Below, piece by piece: positions 54,471 to 62,433 of a DNA stretch of 64,000 bases. The notes beneath the pieces were generated by a model that saw only the letters and a list, made by a program, of their open reading frames with translations, had not been told where the DNA came from and ran no database searches. The first letter of the stretch is position 1, and each line of letters opens with the position of its first letter. Origin of the DNA: Mucilaginibacter_A sp050954285 (lineage in GTDB: Bacteria > Bacteroidota > Bacteroidia > Sphingobacteriales > Sphingobacteriaceae); contig JBPBPL010000017.1 in the NCBI GenBank assembly GCA_050954285.1, positions 62,001 to 126,000 of the forward strand, given 5' to 3'. The translations under genes were made by a program, and so were the position numbers.

Positions 54471-55292
54471 TTACAAAATTACTTGTTGAGGCTCCTGAAA
54501 ATCAGCGTTTGGAAATAAGGAATTGGCTGCAAAATCCTGATCTAAATATTTGGATTCGTATCGGTTATCCAAACCGTTAATAAACAAAACAGTTTTATCT
54601 TTAAGTAGATTGATGATTTGAGGAGCCAGTTCCGGAGAAACCGCCGGACAGCCAAAGCTTCTGCCTAAACGGCCAGTGCTGCTTATCACCTGCTGACTTA
54701 CATAATCTGCTGCGTGAACCACAATATCCCGGGAACGTGCATTGGAGTTAAAGCCGTTATCCATTCCATCTAAACGAAGCGAACGGCCATGTTTGCCGTT
54801 ATAAATTTCTCCTGTTAGATAAAAACCCAAGCTGCTTTGATGTGAACTATCGATGTTTGAAAATTGGCTCGGCATATCATCGCCACTTCCTTGTCCATGC
54901 GCAACCCAAGTGTTCAGCAGTAAAGTTGCATTTTGCAAATCAATAATCCACAGGCGCTTGGTGCAGCTTGATTGATTAAAATCCACAATGGTAAGGATGA
55001 ATTTATCCTGATTAATATTTTTAAATTTTTTAAGATTGAGATAACCGGTAACCGCTTTAGCAAAAACATCCGCTTTTAAACCGGAAGCATACAAATTGGC
55101 CGTTTCATAAATGTTACTGAGGTAAGACGAATACAAAACTGCTGATGGCGATAAAATTTTGCTGCTTTTAACAGGCGTTATAATATTTTCCTGCTGAAAA
55201 TTTCCCAGCATAGATTTTGGATCGGAACCGATAATTGTAACAGAAAGTGCAACAGAAAGTAAAATTGATTTTTTAAAAAAATTTTTGTTCAT
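54471..55292 (-). CDS. Murein L,D-transpeptidase catalytic domain protein (YkuD_2 type)
   Basis: A 273-residue exported protein with an N-terminal signal peptide (about 1-24). The YkuD_2 catalytic region (about 90-250) shows WIIDLQNATLL, the WVAHGQGSGDD loop, the FYLTGEIYNGKHGRSLRLDG strand pair, VVHAADYV, and the catalytic Cys in GRSFGCPAVS. It belongs to the Bacteroidota-rich YkuD_2 group, which acts on periplasmic peptidoglycan or may be a hydrolase. It converges on the YcbB-like gene with 13 bases between the stops. Confidence 0.9.
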   Translation of the reverse strand: MNKNFFKKSILLSVALSVTIIGSDPKSMLGNFQQENIITPVKSSKILSPSAVLYSSYLSNIYETANLYASGLKADVFAKAVTGYLNLKKFKNINQDKFILTIVDFNQSSCTKRLWIIDLQNATLLLNTWVAHGQGSGDDMPSQFSNIDSSHQSSLGFYLTGEIYNGKHGRSLRLDGMDNGFNSNARSRDIVVHAADYVSQQVISSTGRLGRSFGCPAVSPELAPQIINLLKDKTVLFINGLDNRYESKYLDQDFAANSLFPNADFQEPQQVIL

Positions 55293-55612
55293 GTTATTTC
55301 TTGTTTTGAAATTTCTATACGTAAAAAAACGTCATCAGGTTGTTTGTAAACCTGCGTAACCTATTTACTATAGAATCCAAATTTTACGGTGTTAAGTTTT
55401 TGTGAATATACGTATGGTTTTGAATTTTATTGTAGGTTTTGGTTAATTTTTTTCATTTGGTTGAAATAATAAACTGCTTAAAATTAATGTTGAAGGCAAA
55501 ACATGTTTGGGTAAAAATAAAAAGTATGGATGCTGTTTTTATCGATATAAAACTTGTAAACCAAATCAATTAATATCTACTTTGTACTATCCAAATAATT
55601 AAAATTAATATA
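55293..55612. other. 320-base divergent gap
   Basis: Upstream region of the YkuD_2 gene (-) and the ferritin-like gene (+). It contains an exact TAAAAACAGCAT on the minus strand at 55530-55541, a weak hairpin CAGGTT/AACCTG near 55340, and the possible promoter listed next. No ORF was found. Confidence 0.55.
55554..55584 (+). promoter_or_regulatory. Possible sigma-A promoter of the ferritin-like gene
   Basis: TTG at 55554-55556 and TACTTTG at 55578-55584 are separated by 21 bases. This is close to the Bacteroidota TTG / TAnnTTTG pattern, with the -7 element one base short. It lies 28 bases before the ATG. Confidence 0.35.
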
Positions 55613-55927
55613 ATGGGATTTGATCAGTATCATGAACCGGCACATGAATTGCCAGAAAAAACAAGGACTTTTGCGCGCATGATTGCTTCATTATCTGAAG
55701 AAGCCGAAGCTATCAACTGGTACGAGCAGCGTATTGCCGTAGAAAAAGATGATCAGGCAAAAGCTATCATGGAAAATGCGCAAAAAGAAGAATTTAAGCA
55801 TTTTGGTATGGATCTGGAGTTTTTGCTTCGTCAGAAACCACTTTGGCGCGCTACCGTGCAGGCTATTTTATTTCAGGCGGGCGACATTGTTGATTTAGGT
55901 GAAAAAGGCGAACACGCTGCCGAATAA
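55613..55927 (+). CDS. Encapsulated-ferritin-like protein (EncFtn family)
   Basis: A small iron-oxidising protein of 104 residues with two antiparallel helices that would assemble as an annular decamer. The EncFtn look is clear: ELPEKTRTFARMIASLSEE, EAINWYEQR and QKEEFKHFGMDLEF. Candidate iron ligands are Glu30 or Glu32, Glu60 and His63, in the family's E...ExxH pattern. The usual C-terminal encapsulin-targeting peptide (an LTVGSLR-like tail) is not present; the protein ends GEKGEHAAE. No encapsulin shell gene is in the window. It may act free in the cytosol, or the shell lies elsewhere. Confidence 0.82.
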   Translation: MGFDQYHEPAHELPEKTRTFARMIASLSEEAEAINWYEQRIAVEKDDQAKAIMENAQKEEFKHFGMDLEFLLRQKPLWRATVQAILFQAGDIVDLGEKGEHAAE

Positions 55928-55963
55928 ACATTTTCTGGTTCCGTTTCATTGTTACAAGTAAAT

Positions 55964-56001
55964 AAAAATGCAGATGAAATTTAAGTATCATCTGCATTTT
56001 T
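55964..56001 (+). terminator. Intrinsic terminator after the ferritin-like gene
   Basis: A 14-bp perfect stem AAAAATGCAGATGA (55964-55977) / TCATCTGCATTTTT (55988-56001) ends in a T-run. Confidence 0.92.
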
Positions 56002-56099
56002 AACTTGATTAGAAATCTTTAGTTCAGGTGAACGGAATTTCAAATCCGACCAGTAGGATTGATAAAAGAAGCTTTACTAGTTTACAAATTTCAACTATT

Positions 56100-57062
56100 T
56101 CACTTCCAATGATTTAACTTCCAAGCTTGCTGCGCTTCCTGATCCAGAAATGTCCAGGCTAATAAACGGCTAACTTTTTGTCCCTGCGCCATACTGATCG
56201 TTTTAACTTCCACCGCTTTAACTTTTTCTAAAGCACGATAACATGCAGGCAAAGTTTCTTTTTTAGAAATCAGTGAAGTAAACCAAAAGCATCTGGCAAA
56301 ATCGGCACTTTCTGTAATCATCTGGCGCACAAAGCTTTCTTCTCCGCCTTCGTACCAAAGTTCTTTGTAATTTCCACCAAAATTCAACATTGAAGCCGCT
56401 TTTTTAGGTGCGCCGAGATTTTTCCATTTACGAATTGTTCCGGCATTTGCTTCTGCTAACGAAGCGTGAAATGGTGGATTGCAAATGGTTAAATCAAAGG
56501 TTTCTGCGGGCAAAATTAAATCTGCAAAAATATGTTTGGGCGAGTTTTGTTTTCGGATTTCAATCGCTTTAGACAGCAAATTGCTATGCACAATTTTTTT
56601 TGCAGAACGAATGGCAGTTGCATCAATTTCTGATCCTACAAAGTTCCAACCGTATTCCCGATTACCAATTAACGGATAAATACAGTTTGCACCCACGCCA
56701 ATATCGAGCACTTTTACCGCTTTGCCGCGCGGAATGATTTCGTTGTTGCCCGAAGCCAGCAAATCGGCCACATAATGGATATAATCTGCCCGGCCGGGAA
56801 TTGGCGGCGATAAATAACCTACCGGAATTTCCCACCAGTTAATAGCGTAAAAATGTTTCAGCAAAGCTTTGTTCAGCGTTTTTACGGCATCCGGATTTTT
56901 AAAATCAATCGACAAATCCTCAAATTGGTTGCGCGAAACAAAACTGCCCAGCTCTGGCAAACTTGTTAGCAGTTCTGGGAAATTATACCTGAATTTGTGT
57001 TTGTTCCGCGGATGCAGTTTTTCTTTTACTTCCTGAATGGGTTGTTTGGATTCGATCGACAT
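56100..57062 (-). CDS. rlmF: 23S rRNA (adenine-1618-N6)-methyltransferase RlmF
   Basis: SAM-dependent enzyme that methylates A1618 of 23S rRNA. The 320-residue protein shows the RlmF opening LHPRNKHKFRYNF, the SAM loop VLDIGVGANCIYPLI (about 118-132), and the N6-adenine methylase motif IV as NPPFH (about 195-199). Length and motif order match E. coli RlmF. It follows prfC with a 19-base gap, so they are co-transcribed, a translation-related pair. A one-mismatch 12-mer (TAAAAGAAGCTT, 56063-56074) lies just after its stop. Confidence 0.92.
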   Translation of the reverse strand: MSIESKQPIQEVKEKLHPRNKHKFRYNFPELLTSLPELGSFVSRNQFEDLSIDFKNPDAVKTLNKALLKHFYAINWWEIPVGYLSPPIPGRADYIHYVADLLASGNNEIIPRGKAVKVLDIGVGANCIYPLIGNREYGWNFVGSEIDATAIRSAKKIVHSNLLSKAIEIRKQNSPKHIFADLILPAETFDLTICNPPFHASLAEANAGTIRKWKNLGAPKKAASMLNFGGNYKELWYEGGEESFVRQMITESADFARCFWFTSLISKKETLPACYRALEKVKAVEVKTISMAQGQKVSRLLAWTFLDQEAQQAWKLNHWK

Positions 57063-57081
57063 TAAAAATAAATTACGCCAC

Positions 57082-58668
57082 CTAATTTTGCTTAAATTCC
57101 GAAGTAGTATGAAATTCTATCTCCGGAAAATCACGTTTAGCCAAACCAATCATATAATCATTATCTGCCAGAAAAACAGTATTGCCATCTTTATCAATTC
57201 CGATTTGATGTTGTTTGCGGTACATGATTTCTTCCATTTTCTTTTTGTCTGTAGAAGTTAACCAGCTGGAACGTTTAAAAGTAAGCGGACGGAAATGGCA
57301 TTTCGCACCATATTCGTGCTCTAAACGGAAACTGATTACTTCAAACTGTAATTCGCCAACAGTTCCTACAATTTTTCGGTTCCCGGGCTGCTGCACAAAA
57401 AGCTGTGCAACGCCTTCTTCTGTTAATTGCTGGATGCCTTTTTCCAACTGCTTGGTTTTCATCGGATCAGCGTTTTCTACTTCCTTAAAAATTTCCGGAG
57501 AAAAACTTGGGATGCCTTTAAACTGCAGTATTTCGCCTTCGGTCAGCGTATCGCCAATTTTAAAATTTCCACTGTCATACAAACCAACCACATCTCCCGG
57601 CCAAGCTTCTTCTACCAGGCTTTTTTCGTTGGCCATAAAATCCATTGGGTTACTGAATTTTAATTTTTTACCTAAACGCGTATGATAATAAAACTTGTTT
57701 CGTTCAAACTTTCCGGAGCAGATTCGCAGAAAAGCAATCCGGTCGCGGTGGTTTGGATCGAGGTTCGCATGAATTTTAAACACAAAACCGGTAAAAGGTT
57801 TTTCGGTTGCCAAAACTTCGCGTTCTACGGCTTCGCGGCTTTTTGGACTTGGTGCAATGTTGATAAACGTATCCAGCAGTTCGCGAATACCAAAATTGTT
57901 TACAGCACTGCCAAAAAATACGGGCGCCAATAATCCATCTAAGTATAGTTCTTCGTCTAATTTGCCGTAAACACCATTAATCAGTTCCAGATCATCTTTT
58001 AAGCCGCTTATTTCTTTGGGTTGAAGGAATTCTGTCAACGTTTCATCCTCCAGATTATCAGCCTGGATAATCGGTTTGGTTACTTTAGATTTGTCTGGCT
58101 GAAACAGATTAAGTTGTTTGTTAAAAATATTGTAAACGCCTTTAAAAGTATAGCCTTGCCCAATCGGCCAGGAAAGCGGGCACAAACTCAGGCTCAGTTT
58201 TTTCTCAATCTCATCCAGCAAATCAAAACTATCCTTGCCTTCGCGGTCCATTTTATTGATGAAAATAATCACCGGAGTATTGCGCATCCGGCAAACGCCC
58301 ATCAGCTTTTCGGTTTGCTCTTCCACACCTTTTACGCTGTCTACCACCAAAATTACGCTGTCCACAGCAGAAAGCGTGCGGTAAGTATCCTCCGCAAAAT
58401 CTTTGTGGCCGGGCGTATCCAAAATGTTGATGCGCTTGTTTTTATATTCAAAACCCATCACCGAGGTGGCTACAGAGATACCACGCTGCTTTTCAATCTC
58501 CATAAAATCAGATGTATTGCTTTGGCTGGCTTTATTCCGTTTGATGGTTCCGGCCGTGTTAATTGCACCGCCAAACAATAAAAATTTTTCTGTTAAAGTA
58601 GTTTTACCGGCATCGGGGTGACTGATAATGGCAAAGGTTTTTCGTTTTTCAATTTCGGGATAATCCAT
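57082..58668 (-). CDS. prfC: Peptide chain release factor 3
   Basis: GTPase that removes RF1/RF2 from the ribosome after termination. It has G1 (P-loop) HPDAGKTT (about 17-24), the switch region QRGISVATSVM, G3 DTPGHKDF and G4 NKMD, then the domain II and RF3-specific C-terminal regions. I start at the ATG at 58668 (MDYPEIEKRKTFAIISH), which matches the family start. The ATG ten codons upstream adds a His-rich extension without counterpart. The length of 528 residues is normal. It is the first gene of a unit with rlmF. On the minus strand TATCTTTG at 58781-58774 matches the -7 promoter element about 106 bases upstream. Confidence 0.95.
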   Translation of the reverse strand: MDYPEIEKRKTFAIISHPDAGKTTLTEKFLLFGGAINTAGTIKRNKASQSNTSDFMEIEKQRGISVATSVMGFEYKNKRINILDTPGHKDFAEDTYRTLSAVDSVILVVDSVKGVEEQTEKLMGVCRMRNTPVIIFINKMDREGKDSFDLLDEIEKKLSLSLCPLSWPIGQGYTFKGVYNIFNKQLNLFQPDKSKVTKPIIQADNLEDETLTEFLQPKEISGLKDDLELINGVYGKLDEELYLDGLLAPVFFGSAVNNFGIRELLDTFINIAPSPKSREAVEREVLATEKPFTGFVFKIHANLDPNHRDRIAFLRICSGKFERNKFYYHTRLGKKLKFSNPMDFMANEKSLVEEAWPGDVVGLYDSGNFKIGDTLTEGEILQFKGIPSFSPEIFKEVENADPMKTKQLEKGIQQLTEEGVAQLFVQQPGNRKIVGTVGELQFEVISFRLEHEYGAKCHFRPLTFKRSSWLTSTDKKKMEEIMYRKQHQIGIDKDGNTVFLADNDYMIGLAKRDFPEIEFHTTSEFKQN

Positions 58669-59063
58669 ATATAAGTGCTGATGCCTGTGGTTTGGCATTC
58701 AGTTTCGGGTTAAATTTATTGTGATAGAAGCAGTAGGAACACAAAATATCAGGCAAATGCTTCTAATAATTTACAAAGATAAATAATAGTTGGGGATTGA
58801 AAAACACGGGCCAACACACAAATATAGGTGCTAAAAGAAGCATTGAAGTTTGAAAATTTAGTTTCTGAAAAAATGCTGGATAAACATTTTTAAAAATCTA
58901 CTGTTCAAAAATAAAAATCCATTTATTGTGATTTTGAGCGAAGTGAATGTGGGGGATTGCGTTTTACTGATTTTGATAAGTTACACCGGATTGATGCAGG
59001 CGCCGTATAAGTGCGAATGAAGTGAACAGCTTCTTTTATGGCTGATTTAAATGATAATATAAC
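58669..59063. other. 395-base divergent gap between prfC and a receiver gene
   Basis: It has an exact TAAAAGAAGCAT (58832-58843, plus), a partial GCTTCTTTTA core (59029-59038, minus), and two minus-strand TAnnTTTG matches (58774-58781 and 58819-58826) without clear -33 partners. No ORF was seen. Confidence 0.55.
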
Positions 59064-59426
59064 ATGACTAAGAAAGTTCTGATTTTTGACGATGATGAGG
59101 ATATATTGGCCATCTGTACCTATATCTTGGAGGAACAGGGATGGGAAGTAAATACATTTTCTAACTGTAACAATATCATCGAAAAGGTAGAAAGCATCAT
59201 GCCAGACGTAATTTTGATGGACAACTGGATACCTGATTCAGGAGGCATTGTTGCCACTCAGGCTATTAAGCAGCAGGAACGCTTGAAGCACATTCCGGTA
59301 ATTTATTTTTCGGCCAATAACGATATCAAAACGTTGGCACAACAAGCAGGTGCTGATTCGTTCCTGGCAAAACCTTTTGATCTGGAAGAACTGGAAAACA
59401 TTGTTAATCAAGTTTCCACCCATTAA
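59064..59426 (+). CDS. Single-domain response regulator (receiver)
   Basis: A 120-residue receiver. Acidic pocket FDDDED, phospho-acceptor Asp in VILMDNWIPDSGG, switch Ser in YFSAN and Lys in AKPFD are all intact. It has no output domain and no kinase next to it. A DUF4126 gene starts 36 bases downstream in the same direction and may be co-transcribed. Confidence 0.92.
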   Translation: MTKKVLIFDDDEDILAICTYILEEQGWEVNTFSNCNNIIEKVESIMPDVILMDNWIPDSGGIVATQAIKQQERLKHIPVIYFSANNDIKTLAQQAGADSFLAKPFDLEELENIVNQVSTH

Positions 59427-59462
59427 GCATATTTAATTTAACTAAATACACAATTAATATTT

Positions 59463-59942
59463 ATGTCTGAACCAAAAAAATTAAACCGCTTTTGGCCTAC
59501 TACGGGTTTGGCAATTGTAGCCGGTATGCGCACTATGGCACCACTATCCGCATTAAGCAGTTATCTTTCTAAAGCACCGTTGCCATTACTGGCTGGCTTT
59601 CCATTTGGATTTTTACAGAAAAAATACGTAGCTATTGGTCTGCAGGCTTTAACACTGGTAGAAATGGCGGGTGATAAAGCGCCTGATACACCGGCCAGAA
59701 TTGTAAAAGCGGGTTTAATCAGTCGGGGATTGACGGGTGCAGTAATTGGTGCAGCGCTTTACAAATCCAGAAACGGAAGCGCAATCGGTGGTGCTATTTT
59801 AGGCGGAACGGTTGCCGTTGCAGCTACTTTCGGTTCTTATTTGCTTCGGAAAAAAATTGTGGAAAGTTCTACCGTAACCGATCCAACTATCGGTGCCGTG
59901 GAAGATATGATTGCGTTGCAAGGTGCTTCTTTTATCCTATAA
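59463..59942 (+). CDS. DUF4126 family membrane protein
   Basis: A 159-residue Gly/Ala-rich membrane protein. After a polar N-terminus come GLAIVAGMRTMAPLSALSSYL (the DUF4126 hallmark), a central hydrophobic region with MAGDKAPDTPAR, and two glycine-zipper helices (about 85-100 and 105-128). Function unknown. The last codons overlap a one-mismatch copy of the dispersed repeat (59923-59934), read as GASFIL. Confidence 0.85.
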   Translation: MSEPKKLNRFWPTTGLAIVAGMRTMAPLSALSSYLSKAPLPLLAGFPFGFLQKKYVAIGLQALTLVEMAGDKAPDTPARIVKAGLISRGLTGAVIGAALYKSRNGSAIGGAILGGTVAVAATFGSYLLRKKIVESSTVTDPTIGAVEDMIALQGASFIL

Positions 59943-60047
59943 ATTTCAAAATTTTCAGGGCTTTTTCAAGTTGATTTTATGTGTTAAACCTGCGTCATCT
60001 TAGCTATTAAACCGGGTTAAAACGGGCTATTCTTTGTATTTTTAATC

Positions 60048-61148
60048 ATGGAAATCAGCGAAATTTTTGAGGATATAAAAGAAGCAATACTACCCGAAAG
60101 CGACTACAAACCCTATAAATTGTGGATGCCAAAACGGGTTGTCATCACTCCGGATGCTTTGAATGAACCTTACGGACAAGAGCTTTATGAGCGGATTACC
60201 CGTCAGGGTTTATCCATAGAGATTATGAAAAATAACCGCATCACAGGTTTGCGTGGTGCAACGGAACGAGAAACGTATAAAATTGCCAAAAATACTTTAG
60301 CCATTGTAAATGCGCCGCCAAGTGCATTTAATTTAAGGCCGATTCCGCCTTCTGCTGATTGGCAGTTTCACCTTGCCGAAGGTTGCCCGGCGCATTGTCA
60401 GTATTGTTATCTGGCTGGCAGTTTATCTGGCCCGCCAGCAATCCGGGTTTTTGCCAATCTGCCTTCTATTTTGGATAGTTTACATCGGTTTGAACGTCTC
60501 AATCAGCCCACAACTTTTGAAGCCAGTTGTTATACTGATCCTTTAAGTTTAGAACATTTAACTGGTGGATTGGAAAAAACTATTAAGTTTTTTGGCGAGC
60601 GGGAAAATAGTTTTCTGCGTTTTGTTACCAAATTTGATGCGATTCAACCGCTGTTAAATATCCCGCACCATGGCCATACGCGTTTCAGGCTCAGTTTAAA
60701 TGCAGAACCTGTAGCTAAACGTTTGGAAGGCGGCACGGCCTCTGTTCCGGCAAGGATTAAAGCTTTGCGCAAATTAGCGCAGCCAAAAGAACAGGGTGGC
60801 GGCAATTATCCAATTGGCATTGTGCTGGCACCGATTATGCCGATACCAGATTGGAAAGAACATTACACTGCCTTGTTCGAGCAACTTTCAGCTAATTTGA
60901 ACTTCAATTGTAATTTAACTTTTGAATTAATAAGTCATCGTTTTACGCCAGGTTCCAAAGATGTTTTAATGGAATGGTATCCAAATACCAGCCTGGAAAT
61001 GGACGAAGCTTCCCGCGCTACTAAAACCAATAAATTTGGTGGAACGAAGTACGTTTATCAAAAAGATGTGATGAAAGAACTGAAAAGCTTTTTTGAGCAG
61101 CAGATTGCTATGCGTTTTCCGCAGGCTTCAATCCTTTACTGGACGTAA
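60048..61148 (+). CDS. Spore-photoproduct-lyase-family radical SAM protein (SplB-like)
   Basis: A radical SAM enzyme of 366 residues. The CxxxCxxC cluster motif is CPAHCQYC (about 113-120), preceded by the SPL-type N-terminal domain. The body has the family segments TTFEASCYTDPLSLEH and RFRLSLNAEP. SPL repairs the spore photoproduct thymine dimer in Firmicutes spores. This organism is not a spore former, so the protein probably repairs another lesion or does different chemistry. A one-mismatch repeat copy (TAAAAGAAGCAA) lies near the start at 60076. Its 3' end overlaps the convergent MFS gene by 41 bases. Confidence 0.85.
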   Translation: MEISEIFEDIKEAILPESDYKPYKLWMPKRVVITPDALNEPYGQELYERITRQGLSIEIMKNNRITGLRGATERETYKIAKNTLAIVNAPPSAFNLRPIPPSADWQFHLAEGCPAHCQYCYLAGSLSGPPAIRVFANLPSILDSLHRFERLNQPTTFEASCYTDPLSLEHLTGGLEKTIKFFGERENSFLRFVTKFDAIQPLLNIPHHGHTRFRLSLNAEPVAKRLEGGTASVPARIKALRKLAQPKEQGGGNYPIGIVLAPIMPIPDWKEHYTALFEQLSANLNFNCNLTFELISHRFTPGSKDVLMEWYPNTSLEMDEASRATKTNKFGGTKYVYQKDVMKELKSFFEQQIAMRFPQASILYWT

Positions 61149-62385
61149 GCACCCGTTGCCGGAGCTCGCGGCGGGTAGCTGTTCCGGCTTTTTTAAGGTA
61201 TGGAATGAAACAAATGACGGAAATAACACCCGCAATTCCTTCCGCAGAAACAATAAGTGAAGCTCCAAAATAGTGCGCCATAAAACCGATAACTAAACTG
61301 CCAATGGGTGCCATGCCCTGAAAAGCCATCACATAATAACTGATAACGCGGCCGCGCATATTCTCATCCACATGCGTTTGGATGTAAGTGTTTGAAGCAG
61401 CAATTTGCGACATCATGCCAAATTCTGCGGCCATGATAAAGCATAATGCCAGCGAAAAAAATTTAGTTACGGAAAATAAAAATAAACTGATAGCAAATTG
61501 TGCGCAACCATACCCGATTACTTTAAGCAGGCTTTTGCCAGGTTTTAAAGTGGCCATATAAACTGCGCCACCCAATGCGCCCAAACCCGATACTGCGTTT
61601 AGCCAGCTAAATGTGGTTACGTTGCCATGAAAAATATCCGTAGCAAAAACAGGCAGCAAAGTAGAATATGGCATCACAAAAAAACTTGTACAGGCCATTA
61701 GCAAAATAACCGAACGCAAACCGGCATGCTGCTGCAAATAGTTGTAGCCTTCACGCAAACCCTGCCAAATATCCTGTTTGATTATTTGCTTTGTTTGTGG
61801 CGGAATTTTCATCAGCAGTAATGAAGCAATCACAGCAACGAAACTTAAAAAGTTGACGGCAAAACATACGCCTTCGCCAAAACTACTCAGTATAAAACCG
61901 GCAGCAACCGGCCCCAGCAAGCGCGCCAGCGTAACCATAGACGAATTGAGCGCAATAGCATTCGGTAAATCCTTTTTATCATCGATAAGTAAGATCATCA
62001 GTGATTGCCGCGCCGGCGTATCAAACGCATTGATGATCCCCAAAATCACGCTTAAAACAATAATAATCGTGATGTCATAATGATGCGTAAGCACAACCAA
62101 TGTTAACAGGCCGGCCTGAACCATGGAAGCTATCTGCGTGTAAAACAGTACTTTATAACGGCTGTGCCGATCTGTTAGCGCGCCGCCATAAGGCGATAAT
62201 AACATGATCGGGATTTGTCCGGCAAAAACTACTAATCCAAGCATCAGTTCAGAATGGGTGAGTCTGAAAACCAGCCAGCTCACGGCCATACGCTGCATCC
62301 AGGTGCCAATTAAAGAAATGGCCTGCCCAGAAAAATACAACCTGAAATTTGAATATTTTAAAGCCCTGACGGCGGTTAAATTCAT
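61108..62385 (-). CDS. MFS transporter, EntS/MFS_3-like exporter
   Basis: A twelve-helix major-facilitator carrier of 425 residues. It has the MFS_3 opening RALKYSNFRLYFSGQAISLIGTW, motif A-type loop GGALTDRHSRYKV between helices 2 and 3, and the matched half-repeat. This family includes the enterobactin exporter EntS and macrolide exporters; the substrate here is unknown. The 3' end overlaps the SplB-like gene on the other strand. The repeat copy at 62398-62409 ends 12 bases upstream of its ATG. Confidence 0.9.
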   Translation of the reverse strand: MNLTAVRALKYSNFRLYFSGQAISLIGTWMQRMAVSWLVFRLTHSELMLGLVVFAGQIPIMLLSPYGGALTDRHSRYKVLFYTQIASMVQAGLLTLVVLTHHYDITIIIVLSVILGIINAFDTPARQSLMILLIDDKKDLPNAIALNSSMVTLARLLGPVAAGFILSSFGEGVCFAVNFLSFVAVIASLLLMKIPPQTKQIIKQDIWQGLREGYNYLQQHAGLRSVILLMACTSFFVMPYSTLLPVFATDIFHGNVTTFSWLNAVSGLGALGGAVYMATLKPGKSLLKVIGYGCAQFAISLFLFSVTKFFSLALCFIMAAEFGMMSQIAASNTYIQTHVDENMRGRVISYYVMAFQGMAPIGSLVIGFMAHYFGASLIVSAEGIAGVISVICFIPYLKKAGTATRRELRQRVLTSSKGLKPAENA

Positions 62386-62397
62386 GCTGAAAATATA

Positions 62398-62409
62398 ATG
62401 CTTCTTTTA
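62398..62409 (-). repeat. Dispersed 12-mer, GAAG form, just upstream of the MFS start
   Basis: Exact minus-strand TAAAAGAAGCAT in the 48-base gap between the OstA-like gene and the MFS gene, close to the ribosome-binding region. Confidence 0.85.
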
Positions 62410-62433
62410 TCGCCCAAAATTTGGGTTGAAAAA

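Noticed and set aside
58021..58581. 186-codon plus-strand ORF inside prfC
   Set aside because: Shadow frame opposite the GTPase domain of RF3; no recognisable protein.
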